Source: JBHOQS01 sp042408875 (lineage in GTDB: Bacteria; Chloroflexota; UBA11872; JBHOQS01). Taken from it: 64,000 nucleotides of DNA. Where the stretch lies: positions 186,001 to 250,000 of the forward strand of contig JBHOQS010000020.1 in assembly GCA_042408875.1 (NCBI GenBank), in the 5' to 3' direction. A program made the translations under genes and the position numbers. Below the pieces are notes generated by a model. The model did not search any database. It saw only the letters and a program-made list of their open reading frames with translations, and was not told where the DNA came from. Shown one piece after another: positions 7,334 through 16,037 of the stretch (positions are counted from its first letter, which is position 1; every line of letters begins with the position of its first letter).

Positions 7334-8947
7334 ATGCCAGTCGGAGGAGCGAGTTCAGACCACGTAATTATCTTTGACACGACCCTGCGAGACGGTGAGC
7401 AGTCTCCTGGAGCAACCCTGAACATCGAGGAGAAGCTGGAGATTGCCCACCAGCTCGCCCGGCTTGGCGTGGACGTGATCGAGGCGGGCTTCCCCATCTC
7501 GTCGCCAGGCGACTTCGAGGCAGTGCGACAGATCGCCCGCGAGGTGCGCACCTGCACGATCTGCGGGCTAGCGCGTGCTGTTCCGGCGGACATCGATCGC
7601 GCCTGGGAGGCGCTGCGCGAGGCAGAAGACCCGCGCATCCATGTCTTTATCTCCTCCTCGGATATCCACCTGGCGCACCAGCTCCGCAAGAGCCGCGACG
7701 AGGTGCTCGAGACGGCCCGGGCGATGGTGGCACGGGCAAAGTCCTACCTCTCGAACGTCGAGTTCTCGCCCATGGACGCCACGCGCTCCGATCGGGAGTA
7801 TCTTGTCGAGATGCTGAACGCGGCGATCGAGGCCGGCGCCACCACGATCAATATCCCCGATACGGTAGGCTACGCTGTGCCCGAGGAGTTCGCCGACCTG
7901 ATCCGCTACCTCTACGAGCGGGTACGCGGCATCGACAAGGTCGTGCTGTCGGTGCACTGCCATGACGATCTGGGGATGGCGGTGGCGAACAGCCTAGCGG
8001 CGATCAAGGCAGGAGCGCGGCAGGTGGAGTGCACGATCAACGGGATCGGCGAGCGCGCTGGCAACGCCAGCCTGGAAGAGATCGTCATGGCGCTTAAGAC
8101 GCGCCGCGATTTCTTCGGCCTGCAGACGCGTATCGATACCACGCAGATCTACAAGACCAGCCGCCTGGTCTCCAGCCGCACCGGTATCCTGGTGCAGCCG
8201 AACAAGGCGATCGTGGGCGCCAATGCCTTCGCTCATGAGTCCGGCATCCACCAGGACGGTATCCTGAAGGAGCGCTCGACCTACGAGATCATGGACCCAC
8301 GCGACATCGGCCTGGTGACCTCGACGCTGGTGCTGGGCAAGCACAGCGGGCGCCATGCCTTCCGCGCTCGCTTGCAGGAGCTGGGCTATGAACTCTCTCC
8401 GGACGAGCTGAACCGCGCTTTCGCCCGCTTCAAGGAGCTGGCCGACAAAAAGAAAGAAGTCACCGACCGCGACATCGAGGCGCTCATTGCCGACGAGGTG
8501 CACCAGCCAGCGGAGATCTTCCACCTGGAGCGCGTGCAGGTCTCCTGCGGTGACCACCTGATCCCCACGGCGACGGTCACCATCCGCACGCCGGACGGCC
8601 AGGAGGTTACCGAGGTTGCCACGGGCACTGGGCCGGTGGATGCGACGTACCGCGCCGTGGACAAGATCGTGCAGGTGCCGGCGCGGCTGGCCGAGTATGC
8701 GGTGCAGGCAGTCACTGCGGGCATCGACGCCATCGGTGAGGTGACGGTGCGGGTGGAGAGCGACGGCCGTACCTTCAGCGGCCACGGCGCCAGCACCGAT
8801 ATCATCGTGGCCAGCGCCAAGGCGTATATGAACGCCCTGAACAAGGTCACTGCCTATCGTAAGCAGGCGGAGCGGCGGGCGAATGGCCATGCCTCTGCCA
8901 CTGTGCAGACCGCGCTGGCAACGGCCACCGCAGGCGAGCGGCGCTAA
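7334..8947 (+). CDS. leuA: 2-isopropylmalate synthase
   Basis: The 537-residue protein condenses acetyl-CoA with 2-oxoisovalerate, the first committed step to leucine. The HMGL-like TIM barrel carries DTTLRDGEQSPG near residue 15 and the metal/active-site strand SVHCHDDLGMAVANS near 200. A linker and the C-terminal LeuA regulatory domain (about 390-520, ending GHGASTDIIVASAKAYM) suggest leucine feedback. The length fits full-length LeuA. The ATG follows GAGGAGGGAGAG. Its close relative cimA lies two genes downstream. Confidence 0.95.
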   Translation: MPVGGASSDHVIIFDTTLRDGEQSPGATLNIEEKLEIAHQLARLGVDVIEAGFPISSPGDFEAVRQIAREVRTCTICGLARAVPADIDRAWEALREAEDPRIHVFISSSDIHLAHQLRKSRDEVLETARAMVARAKSYLSNVEFSPMDATRSDREYLVEMLNAAIEAGATTINIPDTVGYAVPEEFADLIRYLYERVRGIDKVVLSVHCHDDLGMAVANSLAAIKAGARQVECTINGIGERAGNASLEEIVMALKTRRDFFGLQTRIDTTQIYKTSRLVSSRTGILVQPNKAIVGANAFAHESGIHQDGILKERSTYEIMDPRDIGLVTSTLVLGKHSGRHAFRARLQELGYELSPDELNRAFARFKELADKKKEVTDRDIEALIADEVHQPAEIFHLERVQVSCGDHLIPTATVTIRTPDGQEVTEVATGTGPVDATYRAVDKIVQVPARLAEYAVQAVTAGIDAIGEVTVRVESDGRTFSGHGASTDIIVASAKAYMNALNKVTAYRKQAERRANGHASATVQTALATATAGERR

Positions 8948-9267
8948 GATCGGCTGGCCTGTTCCGGGGGCGAAACGAACCGGCGCGCTGGCGCTATAAC
9001 GTGAGCCTGCGCGGTTGCCCCGACAGGGGGGAGTGTTTCCTTCAGGCAGCATGGTCCTCCCTCTGGCAGGCCAGACCGTGCGGTAGCGGGCTCTGCTCAA
9101 AAGGTGGCGAGGCTGGAGACCTGCCGGTAGCATCCGGTTCGCGTCGCTCCCGAACTCCGGTCACGCGGATGTTCCGGCGAGGGATAGAATCCCTGCCAGT
9201 ACTATCCGTGCGATCCATTCCTGAAATCCATTGACAGCATCTGCCGGCAGCAGGAGCATCCACGAGC
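8948..9267 (+). other. leuA-leuB gap, no gene seen
   Basis: No convincing coding sequence is seen in these 320 bases. There are only small dyads: AGGGAT/ATCCCT (9180-9194) and a distant CTGGCCTG/CAGGCCAG pair (8954-8961, 9067-9074). A TTGACA (9231-9236) lies just before leuB but lacks a good -10. The leuB ribosome site CAGGAG is at 9251-9256. Confidence 0.4.
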
Positions 9268-10350
9268 ATGCCCTATACGATTGCAGTACTCCCCGGTGAC
9301 GGCATCGGGCCGGAGGTCGTCGCCGAAGGGGTCAAGGTCCTTCACGCAGTAGGCGAGCGCGCCGGTAGGAGCTTTGAGCTCCTGTGGGGCGTCGCCGGCG
9401 GTGCGGCAATCGACCAGTACGGCACGCCGCTGCCGCCGGAGACATACGCGCTCTGCGAGCAAGCCGACGCTATCCTGGTGGGCGCATGCGGCGGGCCAAA
9501 GTGGGACGATCCCCGCGCCGAAGTGCGCCCGGAGCAGGCGCTCTTCACGCTGCGCAAAAGCTTTGACCTCTTCGCCAACCTGCGCCCGGTGCGCGTCTTC
9601 CCTGCGCTGGTAGGAGTGAGTCCGCTGAAAGCGCGGGTGATCGAGGGCGTTGACCTGCTTATCGTGCGTGAGCTGACCGGCGGCCTCTACTTCGGCCAGC
9701 CCTCGCGGCGGTGGGAGGAGAATGGTGAGCGCCGCGCTGTCGATACGCTCCCCTACTCCGAGCGGGAGATCCGCCGGGTGCTCCAGGTGGCGATCGGGCT
9801 GGCCCGCACTAGGCGCAGAAAAGTCACGTCGGTAGATAAGGCGAACGTGCTGTGGACCTCGCGGCTGTGGCGCGAGATCGCCACCGAGATGGCCGCGGCC
9901 AATACCGATGTGCAGGTCGAGCACGTCCTTGTGGACGCCATGGCGATGCACCTGCTGCGCCGGCCGCGCGACTTCGACGTCATCGTCACCGAGAATATGT
10001 TCGGCGATATCCTCTCCGACGAAGCGTCGCTGCTGGTCGGCTCGCTGGGGATGCTGCCATCGGCTAGCGTCAACGAGGGCAGCAAGGGGCTCTACGAGCC
10101 GGTGCACGGCACGGCGCCCGACATCGCCGGGCAGCAGAAGGCGAACCCTTTGGGAACGATCCTGAGCGTGGCCCTGCTGCTCCGCCTGTCCCTGGGCCTC
10201 ACCACGGAGGCCGATGCGGTGGAGCAAGCGGTGGAGCAGGTGCTTAGCGAAGGCTACCGCACTGCCGATATATATGACGAGGGCGCCACCCTCGTCAGCA
10301 CCGCGCAGATGGGCACGCTCGTTGCCGAAGCCATTCGACGCGGGAAGTGA
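9268..10350 (+). CDS. leuB: 3-isopropylmalate dehydrogenase
   Basis: The 360-residue protein oxidatively decarboxylates 3-isopropylmalate with NAD in leucine synthesis. In the citramalate route the same enzyme can act on methylmalate to give 2-oxobutyrate. It begins with LPGDGIGPEVV and contains the substrate arginine region LFTLRKSFDLFANLRPV, the Mg-binding DILSDEASLL and the NAD motif YEPVHGTAPDIAG. Length is normal. The ATG at 9268 follows CAGGAG. cimA begins 19 bases after its stop. Confidence 0.96.
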   Translation: MPYTIAVLPGDGIGPEVVAEGVKVLHAVGERAGRSFELLWGVAGGAAIDQYGTPLPPETYALCEQADAILVGACGGPKWDDPRAEVRPEQALFTLRKSFDLFANLRPVRVFPALVGVSPLKARVIEGVDLLIVRELTGGLYFGQPSRRWEENGERRAVDTLPYSEREIRRVLQVAIGLARTRRRKVTSVDKANVLWTSRLWREIATEMAAANTDVQVEHVLVDAMAMHLLRRPRDFDVIVTENMFGDILSDEASLLVGSLGMLPSASVNEGSKGLYEPVHGTAPDIAGQQKANPLGTILSVALLLRLSLGLTTEADAVEQAVEQVLSEGYRTADIYDEGATLVSTAQMGTLVAEAIRRGK

Positions 10351-10369
10351 AGCGGAACGTGAAAGTGAG

Positions 10370-12001
10370 ATGATGCAAATGTCCAGCACGATGTATTCGC
10401 CAGCCACGCCGGTTACGCTCTATGACACCACGCTGCGTGATGGTACGCAGCGGGAGGGCATCTCGCTCTCGGTCGAGGACAAGCTGAAGATCGCGCGCAA
10501 GCTGGACGAGCTGGGCATTCATTACATCGAGGGCGGCTATCCGGGATCCAATCCAAAGGATCGCGAGTTTTTTGCCCGTGCGCGGATGATGCCGTGGCGC
10601 AAGGCCCGCATCGTCGCCTTTGGGAGCAGCCGCTACAAGGATAACCGCGCTGAGAGCGATCCAAATCTGCGGGCGCTCCTCGACGCCGGCACTGAGACGG
10701 TTACCATCGTCTGCAAGAACTCACAGCTTCACGTCGAGCGCGTGCTGGGCACGACGCTGGAGAATAACCTGCGCATGATTGCCGATTCAGTCGGCTTTCT
10801 GAAGCAGCACGGCCGCGAGGTGTTCTACGACGCGGAGCATTTCTTCGACGGCTACAAGGAAAACCCGGCATACGCCCGCGCCTGTCTGCGCGCTGCCCTC
10901 GAGGCCGGTGCCGACTGCCTGGTGCTGTGTGACACGAACGGAGGCACGCTTACCAGCGAGCTGGCGCCGATCGTGCGGGCAGTGGTGGACGAGTTCGGGC
11001 CGCTGGGGGCGAAGATCGGCATCCATACCCACAACGACTGTGAGCTGGCGGTAGCGAACAGCCTGGCGGCGATCGAGGCCGGCGCGGTCCACGTGCAGGG
11101 CACGATCAACGGCTACGGTGAGCGCTGCGGCAACGCCAATCTCTGCGCCATCATCCCGAACCTCAAACTCAAGATGGGCATCGACTGCATCTCCTGGGAG
11201 GAGCTCGCGCGGCTCACTGAGGTCTCCCGGTACGTTGCCGAGATCGCCAACCTCATTCATGACAATCACATGGCCTATGTGGGCGCCAGCGCCTTCGCAC
11301 ATAAGGCCGGCTACCACGCCGACGGCATGCTCAAAGAGCCCACCAGCTACCAGCATATTGACCCGGCGCTGGTGGGCAACGAGCAGCGCATCCTCGTCTC
11401 AGAACTCAGTGGCAAAGCGTCTATTCTGGGCAAGGCCCGTGAGTTCGGCATCGAGCTCGGCACGAAAGAGGCCGCGGCGGCGTTCTTCGAGCGAGTGAAG
11501 GAGCTCGAACGACAGGGCTACCAGTTCGAAGGCGCTGAGGCGTCGTTTGAGCTGCTGCTGCGTCGCGCTGCCCCCGACTACGAGCCTCCGTTCAAGGTCA
11601 TCGACTTCCTAGCGCTGGTCGAGACGCGCCGGGGCTCAGCCGTGTTCGCTGAGGCAACGGTCAAGCTGGAGATCAAGGGAGAGATCCAGCATACCGTAGC
11701 CGACGGGAACGGCCCGGTCAACGCGCTTGACCAAGCCCTGCGCAAGGCCCTCCTGCCGTACTATCCTGAGGTGGCGAACCTGCGCCTGACCGATTACAAG
11801 GTACGTGTCATCGACGGCACGTCGGCCACCGCCGCAGCCGTGCGAGTGCTGATTGAATCCACCGACGGCGTGCGCCGCTGGAGCACGGTAGGCGCCTCGA
11901 CCAACATCATCGAGGCGAGCTGGTTCGCCCTCGTAGACAGCCTCGAGTACGGCCTGCTGGTGGCGCGCCGGGCCGTCGCGCGCGAGCCCGCCGGTGCGTG
12001 A
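10370..12001 (+). CDS. cimA: (R)-citramalate synthase
   Basis: The 543-residue LeuA-like enzyme condenses acetyl-CoA with pyruvate to citramalate, a threonine-independent entry to isoleucine. The barrel has DTTLRDGTQREGISLS near residue 20 and GIHTHNDCELAVANS near 225; the -GTQREG- variant is typical of the CimA group rather than LeuA. A C-terminal LeuA regulatory domain ends GASTNIIEASWFALVDS. The open frame overlaps leuB, but MMQM at 10370 is the first plausible start after the leuB stop; 10379 is possible. Distinguishing citramalate from homocitrate synthase by eye is not certain, but the operon supports CimA. Confidence 0.88.
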   Translation: MMQMSSTMYSPATPVTLYDTTLRDGTQREGISLSVEDKLKIARKLDELGIHYIEGGYPGSNPKDREFFARARMMPWRKARIVAFGSSRYKDNRAESDPNLRALLDAGTETVTIVCKNSQLHVERVLGTTLENNLRMIADSVGFLKQHGREVFYDAEHFFDGYKENPAYARACLRAALEAGADCLVLCDTNGGTLTSELAPIVRAVVDEFGPLGAKIGIHTHNDCELAVANSLAAIEAGAVHVQGTINGYGERCGNANLCAIIPNLKLKMGIDCISWEELARLTEVSRYVAEIANLIHDNHMAYVGASAFAHKAGYHADGMLKEPTSYQHIDPALVGNEQRILVSELSGKASILGKAREFGIELGTKEAAAAFFERVKELERQGYQFEGAEASFELLLRRAAPDYEPPFKVIDFLALVETRRGSAVFAEATVKLEIKGEIQHTVADGNGPVNALDQALRKALLPYYPEVANLRLTDYKVRVIDGTSATAAAVRVLIESTDGVRRWSTVGASTNIIEASWFALVDSLEYGLLVARRAVAREPAGA

Positions 12002-12237
12002 ACGAGCTGCCTGGGAGAGCTAGCCGCTGCCCGCCGCGCAAGCGGCGCAGGCGTTACACGGCACATCCCAGGGTCCGGCAAGACGTCTTCATATGGGTGT
12101 ATGTGATCCGCTGAGAATATGAATAATAAATTAATTAGGTATAGGTGATCCGCGCGGGGGCACCCCAACGCGGCCACGAGGATCACGTCTGGGTTGCTGC
12201 GCCTTCTGCCGATTATCTACTCACCTGAAGGTGTGGC

Positions 12238-13170
12238 GTGGAGCGGCCGAGTTATGACCGCGCCTTTAAGGTGCTGGTAGACGCATTCCCACGGTCGTAT
12301 GCGGCCTTCGCTCTCGGGGAGAAGATCACCAGCCCGGTCGAGCCACTTGACCGCGAGTTGACCTCTGCGACGCGACGTATCGACAGCCTCTTGCGGATCG
12401 CCGGAGGGCCGGCGATCGCGCTGATCATTGAGGCGCAAAGCTATGCCGATGAGAAGCTGGAGGAGCGCCTCTGTGACTATTGTGTCCAGGTCATCCGGAC
12501 TCACGGGCTGCCGGTCAGCGCCACAGTACTTTTTCTTCAACGCAGTGCGTGTCCTGATTCGGCACGGGCGGGGAGCACGGCAACCTGGCGGTCTGCGCCG
12601 GTCGGAGGCCGGAGCACGCTGGCGGTGGAATACCGTCCCATCCGCTTGTGGGAGCTCGATGGGACGGCGGCTCTCCAAACCCTTCCGCCCGAGCTGGCAC
12701 CGCTGATCCCGCTGATGGACCATGGCAGCCGGCCGCCAGAGCAGGTCGTGCAGGCCAGTCTGGCTTGGGCCCTGGAAGTGCGAGAGCCTGGCACGCGCGA
12801 AGATGTGTACGCCTGTACTGCTGCGCTGGCCTCGCTGCGCTATGATAGTGCTGTGATACGCCGTCTGGTGGAGGAACGCATGATCGCAGAGACGCCGCTT
12901 ATTCAGGCGCTACTCCGCGAATGGACCGAAGCTGCACGGCGCGAGGCGGCCGCGCGCGGCCGCGCCGAGGGCCATGCAGCTGGCCGCGCTGAAGGCGAGG
13001 TGGAGGCTGCCATCCATATCGCCGCACGGATCGCGCGGGCGCGCTTCGGTATGGTCCCTGAAGGTCTTGAGGAGCTGCTGCGCGGGCTGGAGCACGACCA
13101 GCGCGAGGCGGCGGTGGAACGGCTGGCGGTGGCGGGCTCCCTTGAAGAGTGGCTTGCGTCGCTACGCTAG
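12238..13170 (+). CDS. Rpn-family recombination-promoting nuclease-like protein
   Basis: This 310-residue protein resembles the Rpn/PD-(D/E)XK transposase-like family that is abundant in Chloroflexota and cyanobacteria. The N-terminal half holds YDRAFKVLVDAFP and then RRIDSLLRI...LIIEAQSYADEKL, which fits the D-x(n)-ExQ nuclease core. PIRLWEL follows at mid-protein. The C-terminus is a charged, Ala/Glu/Gly-rich segment (about 235-265, AAARGRAEGHAAGRAEGEVE) and an LEEWL end, as is usual for the family. The start is a GTG behind CTGAAGG. The preceding 236 bases include an AT-rich patch (12115-12142) flanked by two GTGATCCGC copies. Members are often solitary and accessory. Confidence 0.75.
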   Translation: MERPSYDRAFKVLVDAFPRSYAAFALGEKITSPVEPLDRELTSATRRIDSLLRIAGGPAIALIIEAQSYADEKLEERLCDYCVQVIRTHGLPVSATVLFLQRSACPDSARAGSTATWRSAPVGGRSTLAVEYRPIRLWELDGTAALQTLPPELAPLIPLMDHGSRPPEQVVQASLAWALEVREPGTREDVYACTAALASLRYDSAVIRRLVEERMIAETPLIQALLREWTEAARREAAARGRAEGHAAGRAEGEVEAAIHIAARIARARFGMVPEGLEELLRGLEHDQREAAVERLAVAGSLEEWLASLR

Positions 13171-13220
13171 AGCCTAATGGACGCTCCCTTATGGGGGCAA
13201 CGAGTCGCGACACTCCATGG

Positions 13221-13249
13221 TTGCTCGCCCGGCTGCTGGGTGCTATACT
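13221..13249 (+). promoter_or_regulatory. tRNA promoter
   Basis: TTGCTC (13221-13226), a 17-base spacer and TATACT (13244-13249) form a sigma-70-like promoter. It would start transcription near 13256, 20 bases before tRNA-Arg, and would cover both tRNA genes. Confidence 0.6.
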
Positions 13250-13275
13250 TTCTCTCGCTGAGCGAGAGCGCACTT

Positions 13276-13350
13276 GCCCCCGTAGCTCAGAGGATAGAGC
13301 GCTGGCCTCCGGAGCCAGGTGCGGGCGTTCGAGTCGCCCCGGGGGTACCA
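13276..13350 (+). tRNA. tRNA-Arg (anticodon CCG)
   Basis: A full cloverleaf can be drawn. The acceptor stem is GCCCCCG/CGGGGGT, the D arm GCTC/GAGC, and the anticodon stem CTGGC/GCCAG with loop CTCCGGA, giving anticodon CCG for CGG codons. The T arm GGGCG-TTCGAGT-CGCCC follows. The CCA end is encoded. Confidence 0.95.
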
Positions 13351-13384
13351 CGCAGCACGCCGGAGACATTTCCGGCAACATCAT

Positions 13385-13456
13385 GCGGAAGTGGCGCAGT
13401 GGTAGCGCGTCTCCTTGCCAAGGAGAAGGTCGCGGGTTCGAATCCCGTCTTCCGCT
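13385..13456 (+). tRNA. tRNA-Gly (anticodon GCC)
   Basis: The acceptor stem is GCGGAAG/CTTCCGC, the anticodon stem TCTCC/GGAGA with loop TTGCCAA (anticodon GCC), and the T arm GCGGG-TTCGAAT-CCCGT. The discriminator is T and CCA is not encoded, unlike the tRNA-Arg 35 bases upstream. Confidence 0.95.
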
Positions 13457-13465
13457 CTTGCTTGT

Positions 13466-13510
13466 GAACGCAGGACTATCTCTTTATTGTTAGAAGATAG
13501 TCCTGCGTTC
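13466..13510. terminator. Terminator between tRNA genes and the minus-strand sugar operon
   Basis: A perfect 16-bp stem (13466-13481 with 13495-13510) with an AT-rich loop lies between the tRNA-Gly gene and the stop of the converging aldo/keto reductase gene. The symmetry could serve both directions, though the flanking T-runs are short. Confidence 0.7.
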
Positions 13511-13541
13511 ATTATCTCCCCAGGATCTGCTGCCTGCTGTC

Positions 13542-14510
13542 TCACAAACCGGCTGCAGCGAACTCCTCCCAGATGTTCTCCGGCAGCGGCGTGGTGACGG
13601 CAGCCACGTTTTGCTCGAGCTCGGCAATGTTTTGATTGCCCAGCGGATTGCCATGGATGCGTGGCTCGCGCAGGCAGAACTGCAGCGCCAACGCCAGCAG
13701 GCTCACGCCGCGCTCCATGGCCCAGGCGCGCATGCGTTTGGCCCGCGCGATGTCCTCCTGGTTCGTCCAGCGCCCGCGCCGCGCTGCCTCATCGACATCC
13801 ACGCCGGTCAAAATGCCGCGCACGATGGCGAAGCCGTTCAGCACCCCGATGTCTCGTCGGGCCGCCTCGTCCAGGATCCCGCCCGGCGCAGCAGCGCTCT
13901 GGCGCAGCAGGTTGTAATCATTGAACGTGAGCATGACATCCACCTCGCCGGTGGCCAGCGCTTGGCGGTGAAACTCGTGCGGGCGCATGCCGAAGCCCAC
14001 GTTGCGCACCAGCCCGCGCGCCTTGAGCGTTAACAGCCCCTCCAGCGCCCCGCCCGGCGCCAGTACCGGTTCCATCTCAGCAGGGTCGTGCACCAGGACA
14101 GCGTCGAAGTAGTCGATGCCCAGCAGGGCAAGCTGGTCCTCGACGTCGCGGATGGCGTCCTCGGCGGTGGGAGCCAGCTCGCGCTGGAGTTCCGAGCGCT
14201 GGCGGTGCAGGCAGAGGCGGCCGGAGATGATCACCTGCTCGCGCGGCACGCTCTTGAGCGCCAGGGCCAGCTTGCGCAGGGAGTCACCGTAGCAGCGGGC
14301 GCAGTCGAAGTGGTTGACGCCTAATTCAATAGCACGATGGATGAGGCGCACGGCCTCATCATCCGCCACAGGGCCAAACATGTTCCCGAAGCCCTGGGTG
14401 CCGAACGGGATCACCGGGATCGAAAGCTCGCTCCTGCCCCACCGGCGGCGCGGGACGCTCCCAGGAGCACCAACCGCGGGCGATGCGGAACCTGCGTCAG
14501 TTGGCGGCAT
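13542..14510 (-). CDS. Aldo/keto reductase family protein
   Basis: The 322-residue TIM-barrel protein belongs to the NADP-linked aldo/keto reductases. FGTQGFGNMFG opens the barrel, NHFDCARCYGDS supplies the usual Asp and Tyr, and AVLVHDPAE the His. At the position of the catalytic lysine ('TK' in most members) the sequence reads VIISGRL, so the Lys appears replaced by Arg. The ATG at 14510 has GAGAGGGA in front; the frame extends upstream without support. It is the last gene of the minus-strand GH39 operon, so a sugar or sugar-acid substrate is likely. Confidence 0.85.
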   Translation of the reverse strand: MPPTDAGSASPAVGAPGSVPRRRWGRSELSIPVIPFGTQGFGNMFGPVADDEAVRLIHRAIELGVNHFDCARCYGDSLRKLALALKSVPREQVIISGRLCLHRQRSELQRELAPTAEDAIRDVEDQLALLGIDYFDAVLVHDPAEMEPVLAPGGALEGLLTLKARGLVRNVGFGMRPHEFHRQALATGEVDVMLTFNDYNLLRQSAAAPGGILDEAARRDIGVLNGFAIVRGILTGVDVDEAARRGRWTNQEDIARAKRMRAWAMERGVSLLALALQFCLREPRIHGNPLGNQNIAELEQNVAAVTTPLPENIWEEFAAAGL

Positions 14511-14606
14511 ATGACGTTCCCTCTCTTTGGCTTCGTCTTCTCCCGCACACCTCCGGGCAGGCGCCGGTGACGAGTCGGCGCCTGCCCTCTCCAAACGGTG
14601 CAGCAC

Positions 14607-15986
14607 TCACTGTGACAGCAGTGCGTTGACTGCCTGTTCTGCCTGCTCCAGGGCAGCGCGCGGTGCAAGCTGGTTGCGCACGCCCTGCTGCAAGGGCGGG
14701 ATCAGCACCGGGATGGTGTCCACATACCGGGGATGTAGTTGCATGAAGCTGGCGCTGGCAAGATGCCTCTCCCAGACTTTCAGGTGTCCAATCACCGGAT
14801 GCGTGCTCTTTTGAAACTCATCAGAATTCAGGATCTTGCGGTTGGCTGGAAGCTGGCCGGCAACCGACCAATCGAGCGTGTGCTCCACCAGCCAGCGCAC
14901 GAAGTCGAAGGCGACTGCGCGCTTGTGTTCGTCTACTTTGTCTTGCCGAGGCAAGGCGAGCTGATGGCTCTGGGCCCACCACGCAGGTCTGGCAGGATCG
15001 AGCTGGGGCGCAAACCCCACGCGCAGATCGTTGAACACCGGGTTATCCGGCCGGCCCAGCCGGTTCAGGTTCCAGGGGCCATTCAAGAAGCTTGCAACTC
15101 GCCGCTGCTCGAACATGTCGAGCAGTGGCTGCGGCAATGGCTGGTTCGCCCGGAGAAAAACCTCGGCCATGAACGAGAGCGCGGTATGCCCGGCCGCGGA
15201 GTTAAATGCGGCCTTCTTGCCGTCGTCTGAGAACAGGGTCCCACCGGCCTGACGCAGGTGATGGTAAAACGTCCAGATCAGCCCTTCTCCCCCGTCGCTG
15301 ACAAAGCCGCCATGCCGGTCGCTTCGGGTGAGCTGCCGAATCCAGTCCAGCCAGTCGTTCCAGGTCTGCGGTGGCTTGTTGGGGTCCAGGCCGCTCTCTG
15401 CTACCACTGAGGCATTGTAGAACAGCATGTAGCCGTGGATATCGAGCGGGATGGAGTAGCGCTTGCCCTTGTACTCGCTGGCACGCCAGACGTTGGGGTC
15501 GAAGTCTTCTGCTTTCAGGCCGACCTGCTGGAGTTCACGCGGTAGCAGGTCGAACAGCATGTTGCCCTCGGCAAACCCCGGGACGTAGATCTGGCGGATG
15601 CACACCACATCCGGTGCAGTGCCCGTGACCACTGAGCTGGCGAACTTGGTGAGGAAATCCGGCACGCCCTGGATGTCTTCGATTGTCACCAGAGGGTGCT
15701 CTTTCGCATATTGCTGGGAGAGCTCTTTCATGCGCGAACCGTCTGCGCCGCCCAGGATGGTCCAATACAACAGGGTAACCGGCTGGGTGATCTTCGTCGG
15801 CTGCTCGGGCTGCTCTGCACGGCCGCCGGCGCGGCCGCAGGCGGCGCTGAGGATGCTTGCGCCGGCCGAACTAGTGCCGAGCAACAGTTCGCGACGCGTC
15901 ACCGGTGTGGAACTCGGTAGAAGAGTATCGCAACGCTCTCCGCTCCGGGACATCGCTATGTCCTGAAAACGTACCTGCATACCCAT
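14607..15986 (-). CDS. Extracellular solute-binding lipoprotein (family 1, Tat signal)
   Basis: The 459-residue protein begins with a twin-arginine signal (TRRELLLG, about residues 30-37) followed by a lipobox ending LSAAC. This implies folded export and lipid anchoring outside the membrane. The body has SBP features: QQYAKEHPLVTIEDIQ, YKGKRYSIPLDIHGYMLFYN, and a C-terminal region with NGPWNLNRLG. It should bind a sugar or oligosaccharide. AGGAGGGGG precedes two ATGs (15986 and 15980), so the start is uncertain by two residues. It follows another SBP by 51 bases in the GH39 operon. Confidence 0.9.
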   Translation of the reverse strand: MGMQVRFQDIAMSRSGERCDTLLPSSTPVTRRELLLGTSSAGASILSAACGRAGGRAEQPEQPTKITQPVTLLYWTILGGADGSRMKELSQQYAKEHPLVTIEDIQGVPDFLTKFASSVVTGTAPDVVCIRQIYVPGFAEGNMLFDLLPRELQQVGLKAEDFDPNVWRASEYKGKRYSIPLDIHGYMLFYNASVVAESGLDPNKPPQTWNDWLDWIRQLTRSDRHGGFVSDGGEGLIWTFYHHLRQAGGTLFSDDGKKAAFNSAAGHTALSFMAEVFLRANQPLPQPLLDMFEQRRVASFLNGPWNLNRLGRPDNPVFNDLRVGFAPQLDPARPAWWAQSHQLALPRQDKVDEHKRAVAFDFVRWLVEHTLDWSVAGQLPANRKILNSDEFQKSTHPVIGHLKVWERHLASASFMQLHPRYVDTIPVLIPPLQQGVRNQLAPRAALEQAEQAVNALLSQ

Positions 15987-16037
15987 ACCCCCTCCTGGTC
16001 CTATGGGGATCGTGCATGCTGGACTCTCGCTCGTTCT

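Noticed and set aside
12100..12160. Mobile element ends at the AT-rich patch
   Set aside because: The two GTGATCCGC copies are direct and short, with no terminal inverted repeats, no target duplication and no transposase other than the Rpn-like gene, which is not a known element here.
13149..13493. ORF across the two tRNA genes
   Set aside because: It overlaps two well-formed tRNAs and a promoter and encodes no recognisable domain.
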